DNA from: Virgibacillus phasianinus
GTDB taxonomy: Bacteria > Bacillota > Bacilli > Bacillales > Amphibacillaceae
Direction of reading: 5' to 3'
Length of the DNA: 64,000 bases
Assembly: GCF_002216775.1 (NCBI RefSeq)
Contig: NZ_CP022315.1
Coordinates: forward strand, 434,001-498,000
The position numbers were made by a program, and so were the translations under genes. Below the pieces are notes generated by a model. That model was not told where the DNA came from. It saw nothing but the letters and a program-made list of their open reading frames with translations, and did no database searches. This document shows positions 1 to 8,869 of this stretch, piece after piece; position 1 is the first letter of the stretch; each line of letters opens with the position of its first letter.

Positions 1-456
1 TGCAATGTTGACATCCGATCCAGTTAAACCTTGTTCGTTCAATTGTTGGGCATGAATAGATGGAGAAGCAACATCCAACAGAGCCTTAACCTCTCTGTCA
101 TAATACACTTTCTTAATGCTGCAATCGTTAATCATGAGTTTCTCAATTGCGGATGCTGTAACAACTGCTGAGCAGCTGGATGTGCTTTGGAAGTGATGCT
201 TTATCTGTGATCTGAATTCAGGCTTAACTAAATCCTGAATCTTTTTTAATGAGGAGTCTAAAGAAACAGCCTCTTGTTCGAACTCAATAATTATCGGAAA
301 CTTTTTCGTCTTTTTTAACGCCTTCTCGATTGGACGGTGTAAAAAACAAGGGATACGACGGAAAGGGCGATATAAATGAAGTAATCTTTGACGCATCTCC
401 TTATCAAACTTTTCACTGTGCTGCCGAGTAAGTTTAATCATAGAAAAACCTAACAT
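1..456 (-). CDS. aprX: AprX-like subtilisin-family serine protease, N-terminal part
   Basis: The gene runs off the left edge, and only the first 152 codons are present. The ATG at 456 follows an AAAGGAGGTGATAGAT ribosome binding site. The visible protein begins MLGFSMIKL and includes FRRIPCFLH, KKFPIIIEFE, SSCSAVV and KKVYYDREVKALLDVA. From memory these match the propeptide-like N-terminus of Bacillus AprX, an S8 peptidase. The catalytic Asp/His/Ser region would lie to the left of the window, so activity cannot be judged here. The family call is confident from the N-terminus. Confidence 0.85.
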   Translation of the reverse strand, partial: MLGFSMIKLTRQHSEKFDKEMRQRLLHLYRPFRRIPCFLHRPIEKALKKTKKFPIIIEFEQEAVSLDSSLKKIQDLVKPEFRSQIKHHFQSTSSCSAVVTASAIEKLMINDCSIKKVYYDREVKALLDVASPSIHAQQLNEQGLTGSDVNIA

Positions 457-535
457 ATCTATCACCTCCTTTTACTTACATTCTATGAATTAAAATATAA
501 GTAATGGCGGTGTTTGTAGCAGTACTAGCAAAAAA

Positions 536-656
536 GGCGCTTGTCTGTTAGATAGATATAGCAGAGGATACATTAAGGAAAAGTGCGTGGTGGGGTGTAG
601 CGTTCGTAGTGTTCATTGCTTATGACTGCAGCTTCTGGGTGCTAGAGCTAGACATA
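536..656. repeat. Degenerate copy of the hairpin repeat family (copy A)
   Basis: The right half (about 600-655) shares GCGTTCGTAGTGTTCATTG, CTTATGAC and GAGCTAGACATA with the copy at 45657-45777, and less closely with the tandem copies at 15878-16125. The left half has decayed: the partner strands CATAAGCAA and GAACGC are no longer present, so the paired structure is broken. It lies between aprX and the cotX-like gene in a stretch (457-762) with no gene. Confidence 0.6.
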
Positions 657-689
657 TTTTATACATTCTTATCTTTTAAAGTAAAATCA

Positions 690-722
690 AAAAAGGCCAC
701 TCCAAATAGGATATGGCCTTTA
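690..722 (-). terminator. Intrinsic terminator after cotX-like gene 1
   Basis: The inverted repeat AAAGGCCA / TGGCCTTT has a 14-base loop. Read on the minus strand the stem is followed by a run of T. It lies 40 bp past the stop of the cotX-like gene at 763. Confidence 0.75.
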
Positions 723-762
723 CTTTAGTGGGGTATTTTACTATTTTGCACACATTGTGTTT

Positions 763-1443
763 CTATAAAACATCTAGTCTAACAACCAATGCAATTAATA
801 TCTGTAATAGGATTTGGATATTCACTGCAATATCTGTATCAGTTGTAGCAACATTTACGCCACGTGAATTCTCAATATAAACTTGCTGCTTATTCACCTG
901 GGCAGATTTCAATTTCGCATACAGATCTTGTGTTACTTCGTCAGCCTGCGTACTATCTGCAATTGATATGCTAATAACGATAGCGATAGCAACTTGAAGC
1001 GCTACCTGAACATTAAGTGCTGCCTGGGTATCTGTTGTTGATACTTCAACATCACATGAGTCTTTTATAACGATGCATTCAACAGACTCCTGGACGTTAT
1101 TCAATGTTGCGTCTGCGTCCTGTTCCACTGTGGCATCAGTATCAAAAGGATGATGACTTGTAGGGTCTAGTGCACTCCATTTTTTTGGTTCTTCACACCA
1201 TTTATTGCACTTTTCGTCATGTTCAAATTTCTGGTAACACGAATCGCAGCAATGATCCGAGTTATGACATTTGTCACATGAATCATAATCCCACTCTGAT
1301 TCGTAACGGTTGTCACATGAGTCATAATCTGATTCTGATCTGTAACACTCGTCACACTTGTCATCATATCTAGGTTTGGAATATCTATCTACCATCATGG
1401 ATCTACCCCGATTACGTCTTGCTCTTCTTTTTGCTTTTGACAT
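763..1443 (-). CDS. CotX-family spore coat protein, copy 1
   Basis: This is a 226-residue insoluble-coat-type protein. Residues 1-20 are Arg/Lys-rich. Residues 27-83 are rich in Cys, Asp and Ser with imperfect repeats of the type DYDSCD. Two copies of the CotX domain follow, at about 121-164 (KDSCDVEVSTTDTQAALN) and 187-226 (ENSRGVNVATTDTDIAVN); each is a beta strand, a TTDT motif and a hydrophobic segment. Bacillus subtilis CotX has the same two-domain plan and sits in the outer coat/crust. The ATG follows GGAGGAAAAATTAT. A sigma-K-type promoter lies about 40 bp upstream. The paralogue at 7644-8249 is 201 residues, the difference lying in the Cys-rich part. Crosslinking through the Cys residues is an inference. 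Confidence 0.88.
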   Translation of the reverse strand: MSKAKRRARRNRGRSMMVDRYSKPRYDDKCDECYRSESDYDSCDNRYESEWDYDSCDKCHNSDHCCDSCYQKFEHDEKCNKWCEEPKKWSALDPTSHHPFDTDATVEQDADATLNNVQESVECIVIKDSCDVEVSTTDTQAALNVQVALQVAIAIVISISIADSTQADEVTQDLYAKLKSAQVNKQQVYIENSRGVNVATTDTDIAVNIQILLQILIALVVRLDVL

Positions 1444-1473
1444 ATAATTTTTCCTCCTTCTTGTCGTTTAAAA

Positions 1474-1500
1474 TATTCTATGTAAAAAGTTTAAAAGAGT
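1474..1500 (-). promoter_or_regulatory. Candidate sigma-K promoter for cotX-like gene 1
   Basis: On the minus strand there is an AC at 1500-1499, 16 bases, then CATAGAATA (1482-1474). This fits the sigma-K pattern AC-N16-CATAnnnTA. The second cassette keeps the same spacing. Confidence 0.6.
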
Positions 1501-1577
1501 AAGGGTGATTGTCTCATTACGGAACACCTATTTTTAGTAGGAAAAGTTGAATCAGCTTTACAACTTAACCAGACACA

Positions 1578-1618
1578 CTGGAAACCCGGATAATTAAGCA
1601 CATTACCCGGGTTTCCAG
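1578..1618 (-). terminator. Hairpin after cotW-like gene 1
   Basis: A 12-bp inverted repeat CTGGAAACCCGG / CCGGGTTTCCAG spans 1578-1618, about 38 bp past the cotW-like stop. It has no clear T run. The second cassette has a CCCGGGTTTT hairpin at the equivalent place. Confidence 0.6.
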
Positions 1619-1655
1619 CTCAAGTTAATGATAACAACCTTCTATAGTTAAATAA

Positions 1656-1856
1656 CTATGAATCATTACTTTCTTTCTTATCCTGATTTAATGACTCCAC
1701 ACTCTTCCTTAGGTTATTAACCATATTTTTAAGTTCCTCTTTTTGCTTATCGTCTAGTTTTTCCGGTTCTAACTTTATTCCATGCTTTTTTAGTGTTGAA
1801 TCCACGAGCAGATCAATAACATTCCCTGATAAGTTCTTATTTTCCTTATTACTCAT
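1656..1856 (-). CDS. CotW-like small spore coat protein, copy 1
   Basis: This 66-residue charged, probably helical protein resembles the middle of B. subtilis CotW in the order LVDSTLKKHG, a Lys/Glu/Pro-rich turn, then KQKEELKNMVNNL. CotW belongs to the cotVWXYZ group, and here too it sits beside a CotX gene. The ATG at 1856 is 8 bases past GGAGG; a longer reading from a GTG at 1865 would overlap that site and is not preferred. The paralogue is at 8443-8640. The CotW assignment is from remembered similarity plus context, so it is moderate. Confidence 0.65.
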   Translation of the reverse strand: MSNKENKNLSGNVIDLLVDSTLKKHGIKLEPEKLDDKQKEELKNMVNNLRKSVESLNQDKKESNDS

Positions 1857-1985
1857 TAAATCCACCTCCAGCTACTTGGTTTATACAGTATATTCCCTGG
1901 ATAAGTAAGCGTGCTATAGATTATAGTCTAGGACGGCTTTTATAGGATATTGGTGGAATTATCTATTACCGAAGTATATGCCCTT

Positions 1986-2012
1986 ACAGATAAATCAAAT
2001 CGGCATAAAGTA
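1986..2012 (+). promoter_or_regulatory. Candidate sigma-K promoter for the beta-rich coat pair, copy 1
   Basis: AC at 1986-1987, 16 bases, then CATAAAGTA at 2004-2012 fits AC-N16-CATAnnnTA. It is 33 bp before the TTG start at 2046 and is kept in the second cassette at 8810-8836. Confidence 0.6.
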
Positions 2013-2045
2013 AATAGAGAAATATTATAGAAAGGATGAATATTG

Positions 2046-2423
2046 TTGGCACTAACAAATAGACAGACAACCCTGCTTGGGTTGCTCAACCAATTGTCAC
2101 AAAACCTATCCACAAATTCCGGTTTAAACACAGATGTTTCGCTTGATTTACCGGGATTAGACGTCGATGTTGATATCGGTGTAGGAGGCGGCAATGGCGG
2201 GGGAACTATTCCAACGCCCCCACCTACTACGCCTACTACACCGACAACACTCAGAGAAGTTTTAGTAGGCTTAGTCAATGAACAAGTTCAGGTCACGACT
2301 CCCTTTGGTCCAGTTACTGGAACATTGCTAGTCGTAAAAGATGACTATATCGTCATTATTGAAGCTTCCGGAGATCAAGTCCTAGTTCGCATTGATAAAA
2401 TCGAACTTGTTAGTGAAGTATAA
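2046..2423 (+). CDS. DUF2642-like small spore coat-associated protein, copy 1
   Basis: The protein has 125 residues. An N-terminal helix (ALTNRQTTLLGLLNQ) leads to an Asp/Gly-rich stretch, a Pro/Thr linker of the type PPTTPTTPTT, and a C-terminal domain with EQVQVTTPFG, VTGTLL, DDYIVI and VLVRIDKI. The last part looks like the small beta-barrel (DUF2642/YuzF-type) seen in several Bacillaceae coat proteins. TTG at 2046 is chosen because the second copy begins at the matching codon; a TTG three bases earlier is also open. GAAAGGA lies upstream, and the next gene starts 13 bp after the stop. A spore-surface role is inferred from the promoter and neighbours. Confidence 0.6.
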   Translation: MALTNRQTTLLGLLNQLSQNLSTNSGLNTDVSLDLPGLDVDVDIGVGGGNGGGTIPTPPPTTPTTPTTLREVLVGLVNEQVQVTTPFGPVTGTLLVVKDDYIVIIEASGDQVLVRIDKIELVSEV

Positions 2424-2436
2424 AGGAGGGATAGTA

Positions 2437-2649
2437 ATGTTTGCAGAAACTTTTGCTGCCGAACTTGCATCACGTATTGGTTCGGGCGTTGAGGTGGCTA
2501 CAGATAGCAATTTAATAGAAGGGATTCTCTCAACTGTTACAGCGGAACTCGCTCTAGTCATTGATGTTAGCAGCGGATATGGACAGAACACCAAACTGTA
2601 TATCTCAGTAGATGCTATTAACTTTGTTCGTTTCCCTACAGCAGCATAA
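2437..2649 (+). CDS. Small beta-rich protein paired with the DUF2642-like gene, copy 1
   Basis: The 70-residue protein starts at an ATG behind AAAGGAGGG, 13 bp after the preceding stop, so the two genes are an operon. I do not recognise a named family. Its pattern, VEVATDSNLIEGILS then ALVIDV then KLYISVDAINFV, can be laid over the end of the neighbour (VQVTTPFGPVTGTLL, YIVIIE, LVRIDKIELV). It may therefore be a shortened relative of the same fold. A terminator follows. The second copy at 9261-9473 differs at only a few positions. Confidence 0.6.
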   Translation: MFAETFAAELASRIGSGVEVATDSNLIEGILSTVTAELALVIDVSSGYGQNTKLYISVDAINFVRFPTAA

Positions 2650-2669
2650 ACTTATATTTTGCTCATTTA

Positions 2670-2702
2670 AATACTCTGGTTATTAGATCAGAGTATTTTT
2701 GT
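2670..2702 (+). terminator. Terminator of the beta-rich pair, copy 1
   Basis: AATACTCTG / CAGAGTATT with a 10-base loop is followed by TTTTTG, 20 bp past the stop at 2649. Confidence 0.8.
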
Positions 2703-2796
2703 TATTTCAGCCCCTGGGAAGTCCATTCTTCACCAATCACGCATTTCCCAAACCATTATGCAACCCATTTTTGGATAGTCTAGGACTTCCATACAA

Positions 2797-2823
2797 ACTC
2801 TTATAGACGCCCTACATATATTA
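2797..2823 (+). promoter_or_regulatory. Candidate sigma-K promoter for the CotY/Z-like gene
   Basis: AC at 2797-2798, 16 bases, then CATATATTA at 2815-2823. The gene starts 34 bp further on. Confidence 0.6.
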
Positions 2824-2857
2824 ATAGAGAATAAAAAAGCGATAAGGAGGTTTTTTT

Positions 2858-3397
2858 ATGGGTTGTAACAAACACAAAGAAACTGTTAAACCAAAACCTA
2901 CATCCGATGATTGCTTAAGTAATGAGGTCAGAAACATTATAAAAGCACAGAATGAAATGTTTAATGACGGATGTGCCAGTTGCGATCGCTCCATCCAACA
3001 ACTGCGTGGTAAAGAAACTAAACTAGGTCCCTTAAATAACACTATTCCATTTATCCTGTACTGTGCGGGAACCTGTGAACCATTTATAGGAAGCGGCGTA
3101 TTTAAGGCATCTGAGGAAGATACTGATGGAAAAGCTTTTTTTGGATGTGTAGAAACACCAATTTTTCGAGCCAAGCAATTTGTTAAAAATAGTGATTGCT
3201 GCGTAAAACTGGAGTTACTATTACCCGTTTCAGATGGATGTGAGGTTAGATCATGTGATGATGTCAGCAAGATTTGTCCTTTCTTCCCGGAGGATGACCC
3301 GATAACAGACTTTATAGCTACCGGCATTTGTCTGACAGTTAATTTAAGACACTTTCTTGGTATTACCTGTTTAGACCCAATTTGTCCAATACTGTAG
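2858..3397 (+). CDS. CotY/CotZ-family Cys-rich spore coat protein
   Basis: The protein has 179 residues and about 15 Cys. It has the family landmarks NEVRNIIKAQNE near the start, TIPFILYCAGTCEPFIGSG, the C-x-ETPIFRAK segment, DCCVKLELLLPV, and the end ATGICLTVNLRHFLGITCLDP. CotY, CotZ and ExsY form disulfide-linked hexagonal lattices of the outer crust or exosporium base, which suits the Cys content. AAGGAGG precedes the ATG by 8 bases. It lies between the first coat cassette and the glycosyltransferase genes. A paralogue, 186 residues, is at 47928-48488. CotY, CotZ and ExsY cannot be told apart from sequence alone. Confidence 0.9.
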   Translation: MGCNKHKETVKPKPTSDDCLSNEVRNIIKAQNEMFNDGCASCDRSIQQLRGKETKLGPLNNTIPFILYCAGTCEPFIGSGVFKASEEDTDGKAFFGCVETPIFRAKQFVKNSDCCVKLELLLPVSDGCEVRSCDDVSKICPFFPEDDPITDFIATGICLTVNLRHFLGITCLDPICPIL

Positions 3398-3430
3398 GGA
3401 TGGCCAATAACACCAAAAATATTCCATATT

Positions 3431-3468
3431 AAAAGACCAAATCCAATTCGGATTGGTCTTTTTTTTTG
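3431..3468. terminator. Terminator between convergent coat and glycosyltransferase genes
   Basis: AAAGACCAAATCC / GGATTGGTCTTT is a stem with one bulged A, followed by about nine T on the plus strand. The A run on the other side would let it serve the minus-strand gene as well. Confidence 0.8.
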
Positions 3469-3481
3469 GTATTTCAATGCT

Positions 3482-5026
3482 TTATTCTTTCCAGCGGATT
3501 AGGTTTGGATGTTCATCCAAAATAGACTGATATTGTTCCGAATTGCCATGAATCGATTCGGGATCAAGAGCTGAATACCGCCGGAATTTTTCTAGGCGAA
3601 TATCTGGATTTGCCCAGCCAAAATGCTGTAAGCGAAGGTTAGATATACTATTGGGAAGTTCATAGATGTTTTCCGGAAAGCGTCCACAATGTTGAGGGGT
3701 ATCCTTCCACTTCTGTACAAACCCTTCCCGGTGACGCACTAAGAAAGGACGATAAGTTAAATGGGCTCGCCATAGTGCATCCTCCCGGTAGTGCGTTGAG
3801 TTCCAAAAGTCATATAATCGAAAACTAAAAACATCGAATTTTGTTTGTTGAAGCAGATCATGTATTTCATAAGCAAACCTTTTTTCAAAGATTTCATCAG
3901 CATCAAGATTTAAAATCCAATCGGGTTCTTTTTTTATTGTTTCCGCCCATTGCTGTTTCCGTAATTCAACTTCATTGGCAAACTTCGAAATTTGATTCTC
4001 AACTGTGTGCACTGGAATCCCATTAAGAACATCTAGACATAGTTCCAGCGTATCATCTGTGCTTCCATCATCAATAATGACTGCTTCATCGATGTATTTA
4101 CGATGTTCCTTCAAAGCATGTTTAAGAAAGCGATCACTTTCGTTTTTCACAACCATAGAAAGTGTCAGCTTAGCCTGATTCCCTGTTATGACATTTATAT
4201 CAGGAAGGGTACCTTGATGTTCATTTTTAAACTTATCAATTCCTTTAAGATCATCTTTACGGTAGATATGATAGGCTGGAACATGAGTATCTACGTATAA
4301 CGAAATTCCCATAGCGGCTGCTCGAACACAGAAGTGACGGTCCTCCCCCCAGAACGAGAGGTTCTTGATAGGGTTAAAGTTAACCCCGATTGTGAGTGCC
4401 TTTTTACTGATTAAGGTACACGCACCCAAACCACCAACCTCATATAAACCTGGAATTTTAAGCATAGATAAAAAACTTTGGTATCGGATAGCAATTTCCT
4501 TATCAGAAAGCTCCTCACCGCGTTCCTGATGCCATTGCCCATATTCGTCAACTAACCAAACTTGTGGTTGGGGTTCTGATACAGGCTGCCATTTCGTCCA
4601 GAATACTTCGGAAACGATGTCTTTATCGGCCTTCACTAAATATTCCATCGTCATAGGATGCAGCACTAAATCAGAGTCAATTAAAAATAGATAATCATAT
4701 TGTTCTTCCACAGCTTTTTTGATAATCCTATTTTTAAAATTAGCTACTTTCCAGACAAGTTGTTCATTCCAGTAATGGGTTTGATCATCACAAAAATAAT
4801 CATCCTCCTGTTTCGATTGGTAAATAGTTACTCGTTCCCTATGTTGCTTAAAGTCAAGAAGCAGCTCTGTAGCCTTTTCATCGTTGTTATCATCAACAAA
4901 GAAAAAATCAAGGTCGAAAGAGTCACTTTTTAGACCTGTCAACGACAATAAAAACTCATTTAAAATTTCTGGTTTTTGATGGACGGGGGATCCTACCAAA
5001 ATTCGCTTTTTATTTTTCTTCATCAT
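3482..5026 (-). CDS. Two-domain family 2 glycosyltransferase
   Basis: The protein has about 514 residues and two GT-A modules. The first (about 10-270) has ILVGSPVHQKPEIL, FFFVDDNND and LIDSDLVLHP, the last fitting an acidic metal-binding site. The second (about 290-510) has LSMVVKNESDRFLKHAL, VIIDDGSTDDT and LNLDADEIFEK. Both look complete. The upstream glycosyltransferase gene overlaps it and ends at 5010, so they are translationally coupled. The start is uncertain: ATG codons at 5026 and 5023 and a TTG at 5038 are all open. Next to a collagen-like gene, the likely job is glycosylation of the spore-surface protein; the sugar is unknown. Confidence 0.8.
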   Translation of the reverse strand: MMKKNKKRILVGSPVHQKPEILNEFLLSLTGLKSDSFDLDFFFVDDNNDEKATELLLDFKQHRERVTIYQSKQEDDYFCDDQTHYWNEQLVWKVANFKNRIIKKAVEEQYDYLFLIDSDLVLHPMTMEYLVKADKDIVSEVFWTKWQPVSEPQPQVWLVDEYGQWHQERGEELSDKEIAIRYQSFLSMLKIPGLYEVGGLGACTLISKKALTIGVNFNPIKNLSFWGEDRHFCVRAAAMGISLYVDTHVPAYHIYRKDDLKGIDKFKNEHQGTLPDINVITGNQAKLTLSMVVKNESDRFLKHALKEHRKYIDEAVIIDDGSTDDTLELCLDVLNGIPVHTVENQISKFANEVELRKQQWAETIKKEPDWILNLDADEIFEKRFAYEIHDLLQQTKFDVFSFRLYDFWNSTHYREDALWRAHLTYRPFLVRHREGFVQKWKDTPQHCGRFPENIYELPNSISNLRLQHFGWANPDIRLEKFRRYSALDPESIHGNSEQYQSILDEHPNLIRWKE

Positions 5027-6098
5027 CACCACGTCCAATTAAAGGCTCCAAATACTTCTTATTGTATAAAATGAGCTGGTCGTCTGGTCGATATTGGCGA
5101 GCTAGTTCATTATGATGATAAGCCAAATTATATTCACCTATGCGATCATAACAAACACAAAGCTGCAGATGGGGCAGCCAAGTTGAACAGGCAAGATTGA
5201 CTTGCCCAAGGGTATCTCTTGATTGGTTATCTGTAATGAGTTCATACCAAAATATCGCTGTCCGGAGTTCGTTCTTTTGCAAAAAGTGATACCCTAATCG
5301 GCAACAGAACTCTGGGCGTGGTCTATCATATTGGAAGGACCTCAATATCGAATTGAATTCCAGTTCATGTCTCCCCAACTCCAGGTAACAATCAGCCATT
5401 TTTCCGCATGCGGCTATATTGTCCTCCACCCAACCCTTTCTGGTCTTAAGGAACTTTTCATAATAATATATAGCTCTTTCATACATACGATGATCCATCA
5501 GTTCGTTTGCAAAGTAATACAAATCACGAGTTGAAAGTTCTTCTCCGTGAGACAATCTCTTCTCGTAAATATTAAGATTTCTATCCGTGTCGTGGTGCTC
5601 ACTTTTATGAATAACTGCTATTTCGCTATTGAAAATATTACCTCCTACTTCAAGGTATTCATGGACGGCACCAATCCATTGAAAATTTCTTTCTCTTTTA
5701 ACCAACCGATTCCTTTTTAGAGTGGATGTTACATTTCCATATTCATCAAACGCAAGATAATAATCCATTGTCACGGAATCAATCGATGGGTCAAGTGTTT
5801 CCTTTAATTTAACAAATTCCTGTTGACCCTCTTGCGTTAGAACATCGTCTGCGTCTAACCAGAAAATATAATCCTTTGTTGCATGTTGAAAGGCAAAATT
5901 TCGTGCTTTAGCGAAGTGATCAACCCATTTGAAATCAAAAACCTGATCTGTATATCGACGGGCAATTGATTTAGTTGAATCCGTCGATCCAGTGTCAACA
6001 ATAATGATTTCATCGAGAAAATCCTTTGCTGAATCGAGACATCGCGCCAGAACATCTTCTTCATCCTTTACAATCATACAAAGGCTTACCGAGACCAT
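5010..6098 (-). CDS. Family 2 glycosyltransferase with C-terminal TPR-like repeats
   Basis: The protein has about 362 residues. It has an N-terminal GT-A domain with VSLCMIVKDEEDVLARCL, IIIVDTGSTDST and FWLDADDVL (nucleotide-binding Asp and the DxD-type site). The C-terminal half is helical with repeats such as YFANELMDHRMYERAIYYYEKF, like the TPR tail of SunS-type and related glycosyltransferases. The ATG at 6098 lies 12 bases past GGAAGGGG; an ATG at 6119 is open but has no good ribosome binding site. It is the first gene of a two-gene unit, and the collagen-like gene lies 54 bp upstream on the same strand, so all three may be co-transcribed. Confidence 0.8.
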   Translation of the reverse strand: MVSVSLCMIVKDEEDVLARCLDSAKDFLDEIIIVDTGSTDSTKSIARRYTDQVFDFKWVDHFAKARNFAFQHATKDYIFWLDADDVLTQEGQQEFVKLKETLDPSIDSVTMDYYLAFDEYGNVTSTLKRNRLVKRERNFQWIGAVHEYLEVGGNIFNSEIAVIHKSEHHDTDRNLNIYEKRLSHGEELSTRDLYYFANELMDHRMYERAIYYYEKFLKTRKGWVEDNIAACGKMADCYLELGRHELEFNSILRSFQYDRPRPEFCCRLGYHFLQKNELRTAIFWYELITDNQSRDTLGQVNLACSTWLPHLQLCVCYDRIGEYNLAYHHNELARQYRPDDQLILYNKKYLEPLIGRGDDEEK

Positions 6099-6172
6099 AA
6101 AATCATTCGCCCCTTCCATATTAAAGGTTATGACGCATAAAATGAATCATAACCCATGTGATGTTAATCCCG

Positions 6173-7282
<1,110 letters not shown>

Positions 7283-7560
7283 TTTAATCTACCCTTTTAA
7301 ATGAGATTGTTAAAGAGTAGTATATACATACAAAAAAATTAGGTGCTATAAATAAAAAATTTAAAAATCACACCATAAAAAGGAACTTGGTTTTTCACCT
7401 ATGAGTGATTTATAAAGTACCGATTTTCCACCTCCTTCCAATATCTATTAACTTATACCCACCTCTTGATGTTTAGACTATCTATGTCACTTACAGTTTT
7501 CATATAAATTCGGGCCTCTATTGCTTGTTTTAATATCAGGAGGAACCGCTCTCAAACAAC
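7283..7560. other. Non-coding stretch upstream of the collagen-like gene
   Basis: This AT-rich stretch holds the AAAGGG ribosome binding site of the collagen-like gene near 7287. I found no gene and no clear sigma-K -10 sequence. The promoter of the collagen-like gene must lie here but I cannot place it. Confidence 0.5.
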
Positions 7561-7598
7561 AAAAAAGCCGCATTCCCAAAGGAAAGAACGGCTTTTTT
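7561..7598 (-). terminator. Terminator after cotX-like gene 2
   Basis: AAAAAAGCCG / CGGCTTTTTT is a perfect 10-bp stem with an 18-base loop, so it can end transcription in either direction. It lies 45 bp past the stop at 7644. Confidence 0.85.
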
Positions 7599-7643
7599 GA
7601 TAAATCGTTATTTAACTTAAACCAGCAGTCTAGTTTCTTTCAA

Positions 7644-8249
7644 TTATAAAATGTCTAATCTAACAACTAATGCAATTAATATTTGTAATAGAATTTGGAT
7701 ATTTACCGCGATATCTGTATCAGTTGTAGCTACATTTACGCCACGTGAATTTTCAATATAAACTTGTTGCTTATTTATCTGACTGGATTTTAGTTTTGCA
7801 TACAGGTCTTGTGTAATACTATCTGCCTGCGTACTATCAGCAATCGATATGCTAATAACGATTGCAATCGCAACTTGCAGCGCTACCTGAACATTAAGTG
7901 CGGCCTGCGTATCTGTTGTTGATACTTCGACATCACATGAGTCTTTAACAACGATGCATTCAACAGACTGTTGAACATTGCCTAGCTTTGCATCTGCATC
8001 TTGAACAACTGTGGCATCAGAGGCATCAAAAGGATGATGATTTGTTGGGTCTAATGCACTCCATTTTTTTGGTTCGTTGCAGCATGGATCACAATGATGC
8101 TCGGACTTATGGGACCTATCGCATGAGCGATAATCCGATCCCGATCTGTAACACTTGTCACACCTATTATGATAACTAGGTTTGCAGTATCTATCTTCCA
8201 TCATGGATCTACCCCGGTTACATCTTGATCTTTTTCTTGCTTTTGACAT
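7644..8249 (-). CDS. CotX-family spore coat protein, copy 2
   Basis: This 201-residue paralogue of the gene at 763-1443 is nearly identical through the two CotX domains (KDSCDVEVSTTDTQAALN and ENSRGVNVATTDTDIAVN). The Cys-rich N-terminal region is about 25 residues shorter, having lost part of the DYDSCD-type repeats, and ends in HHCDPCCNEPKKWSALDP. The ATG follows GGAGGAGAGATTGT. The intergenic DNA, including the sigma-K-type promoter, is conserved with copy 1, so the duplication took whole transcription units. Confidence 0.88.
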   Translation of the reverse strand: MSKARKRSRCNRGRSMMEDRYCKPSYHNRCDKCYRSGSDYRSCDRSHKSEHHCDPCCNEPKKWSALDPTNHHPFDASDATVVQDADAKLGNVQQSVECIVVKDSCDVEVSTTDTQAALNVQVALQVAIAIVISISIADSTQADSITQDLYAKLKSSQINKQQVYIENSRGVNVATTDTDIAVNIQILLQILIALVVRLDIL

Positions 8250-8279
8250 ACAATCTCTCCTCCTTCTTGTCGTTTAAAA

Positions 8280-8306
8280 TAGCTTATGTAAAAAATTTAA
8301 AAGAGT
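8280..8306 (-). promoter_or_regulatory. Candidate sigma-K promoter for cotX-like gene 2
   Basis: On the minus strand: AC at 8306-8305, 16 bases, then CATAAGCTA (8288-8280). Confidence 0.6.
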
Positions 8307-8373
8307 AAGGGTGATTGTCTCAATATGAAACACCTATTTTTAATAGGGATGGTTGAATCAGAATTTTACATAC

Positions 8374-8410
8374 AAAAACCCGGGAAATTAATGAAAAACA
8401 CCCGGGTTTT
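8374..8410 (-). terminator. Terminator after cotW-like gene 2
   Basis: AAAACCCGGG / CCCGGGTTTT lies 33 bp past the cotW-like stop; on the minus strand a T run follows. Confidence 0.75.
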
Positions 8411-8442
8411 ACTTTTAATCAGTAGTCAGATAACTATTACTC

Positions 8443-8640
8443 TTACTCTTTGTTCTCTTTCTTATCTCGCTTTAATGCCTCCACACTTTTCGTAAGGTTA
8501 TTAACCATATTTTTTAATTCTTCTTTTTGTTTACCATCTAACTTCTCCGGTTCTAACTTTACTCCATGCTTTTTTAGTGTTGAATCAACAAGCAGATCTA
8601 TAACATGACCCGATAAGTTCTTGTTTTCCTTATTACTCAA
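8443..8640 (-). CDS. CotW-like small spore coat protein, copy 2
   Basis: This 65-residue paralogue of the gene at 1656-1856 has the same LVDSTLKKHG and KQKEELKNMVNNL segments. The copy-1 ATG is replaced by TTG at 8640, which keeps the 8-base spacing from GGAGG. An ATG at 8655 is open but would place the ribosome binding site inside the reading frame, so TTG is preferred. Confidence 0.62.
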   Translation of the reverse strand: MSNKENKNLSGHVIDLLVDSTLKKHGVKLEPEKLDGKQKEELKNMVNNLTKSVEALKRDKKENKE

Positions 8641-8809
8641 TAAATCCACCTCCATAACTTGCTTTTCTATAGTATATTCCTAAGCCAAAGAAGCGTGCTA
8701 TAGATAATAGTCTATTCTTTAGTTAAGAATCACGTCATTTACGCTCTTTTCTTGCATTCCCGATTACAGGTTATTTGTGGAATTATCTACTAATGACTTA
8801 AGTGCCCTT

Positions 8810-8836
8810 ACGGGTAAATGGATTCAGCATATAGTA
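8810..8836 (+). promoter_or_regulatory. Candidate sigma-K promoter for the beta-rich pair, copy 2
   Basis: AC at 8810-8811, 16 bases, then CATATAGTA at 8828-8836. It is 33 bp before the start codon, the same distance as in copy 1. Confidence 0.6.
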
Positions 8837-8869
8837 AATAGTGAAATATTATAGAAAGGATGAATATAG

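Noticed and set aside
2821-3477. 218-codon minus-strand open frame opposite the CotY/Z gene
   Set aside because: It is a shadow of the CotY/Z gene, which has a sigma-K-type promoter, ribosome binding site and family motifs.
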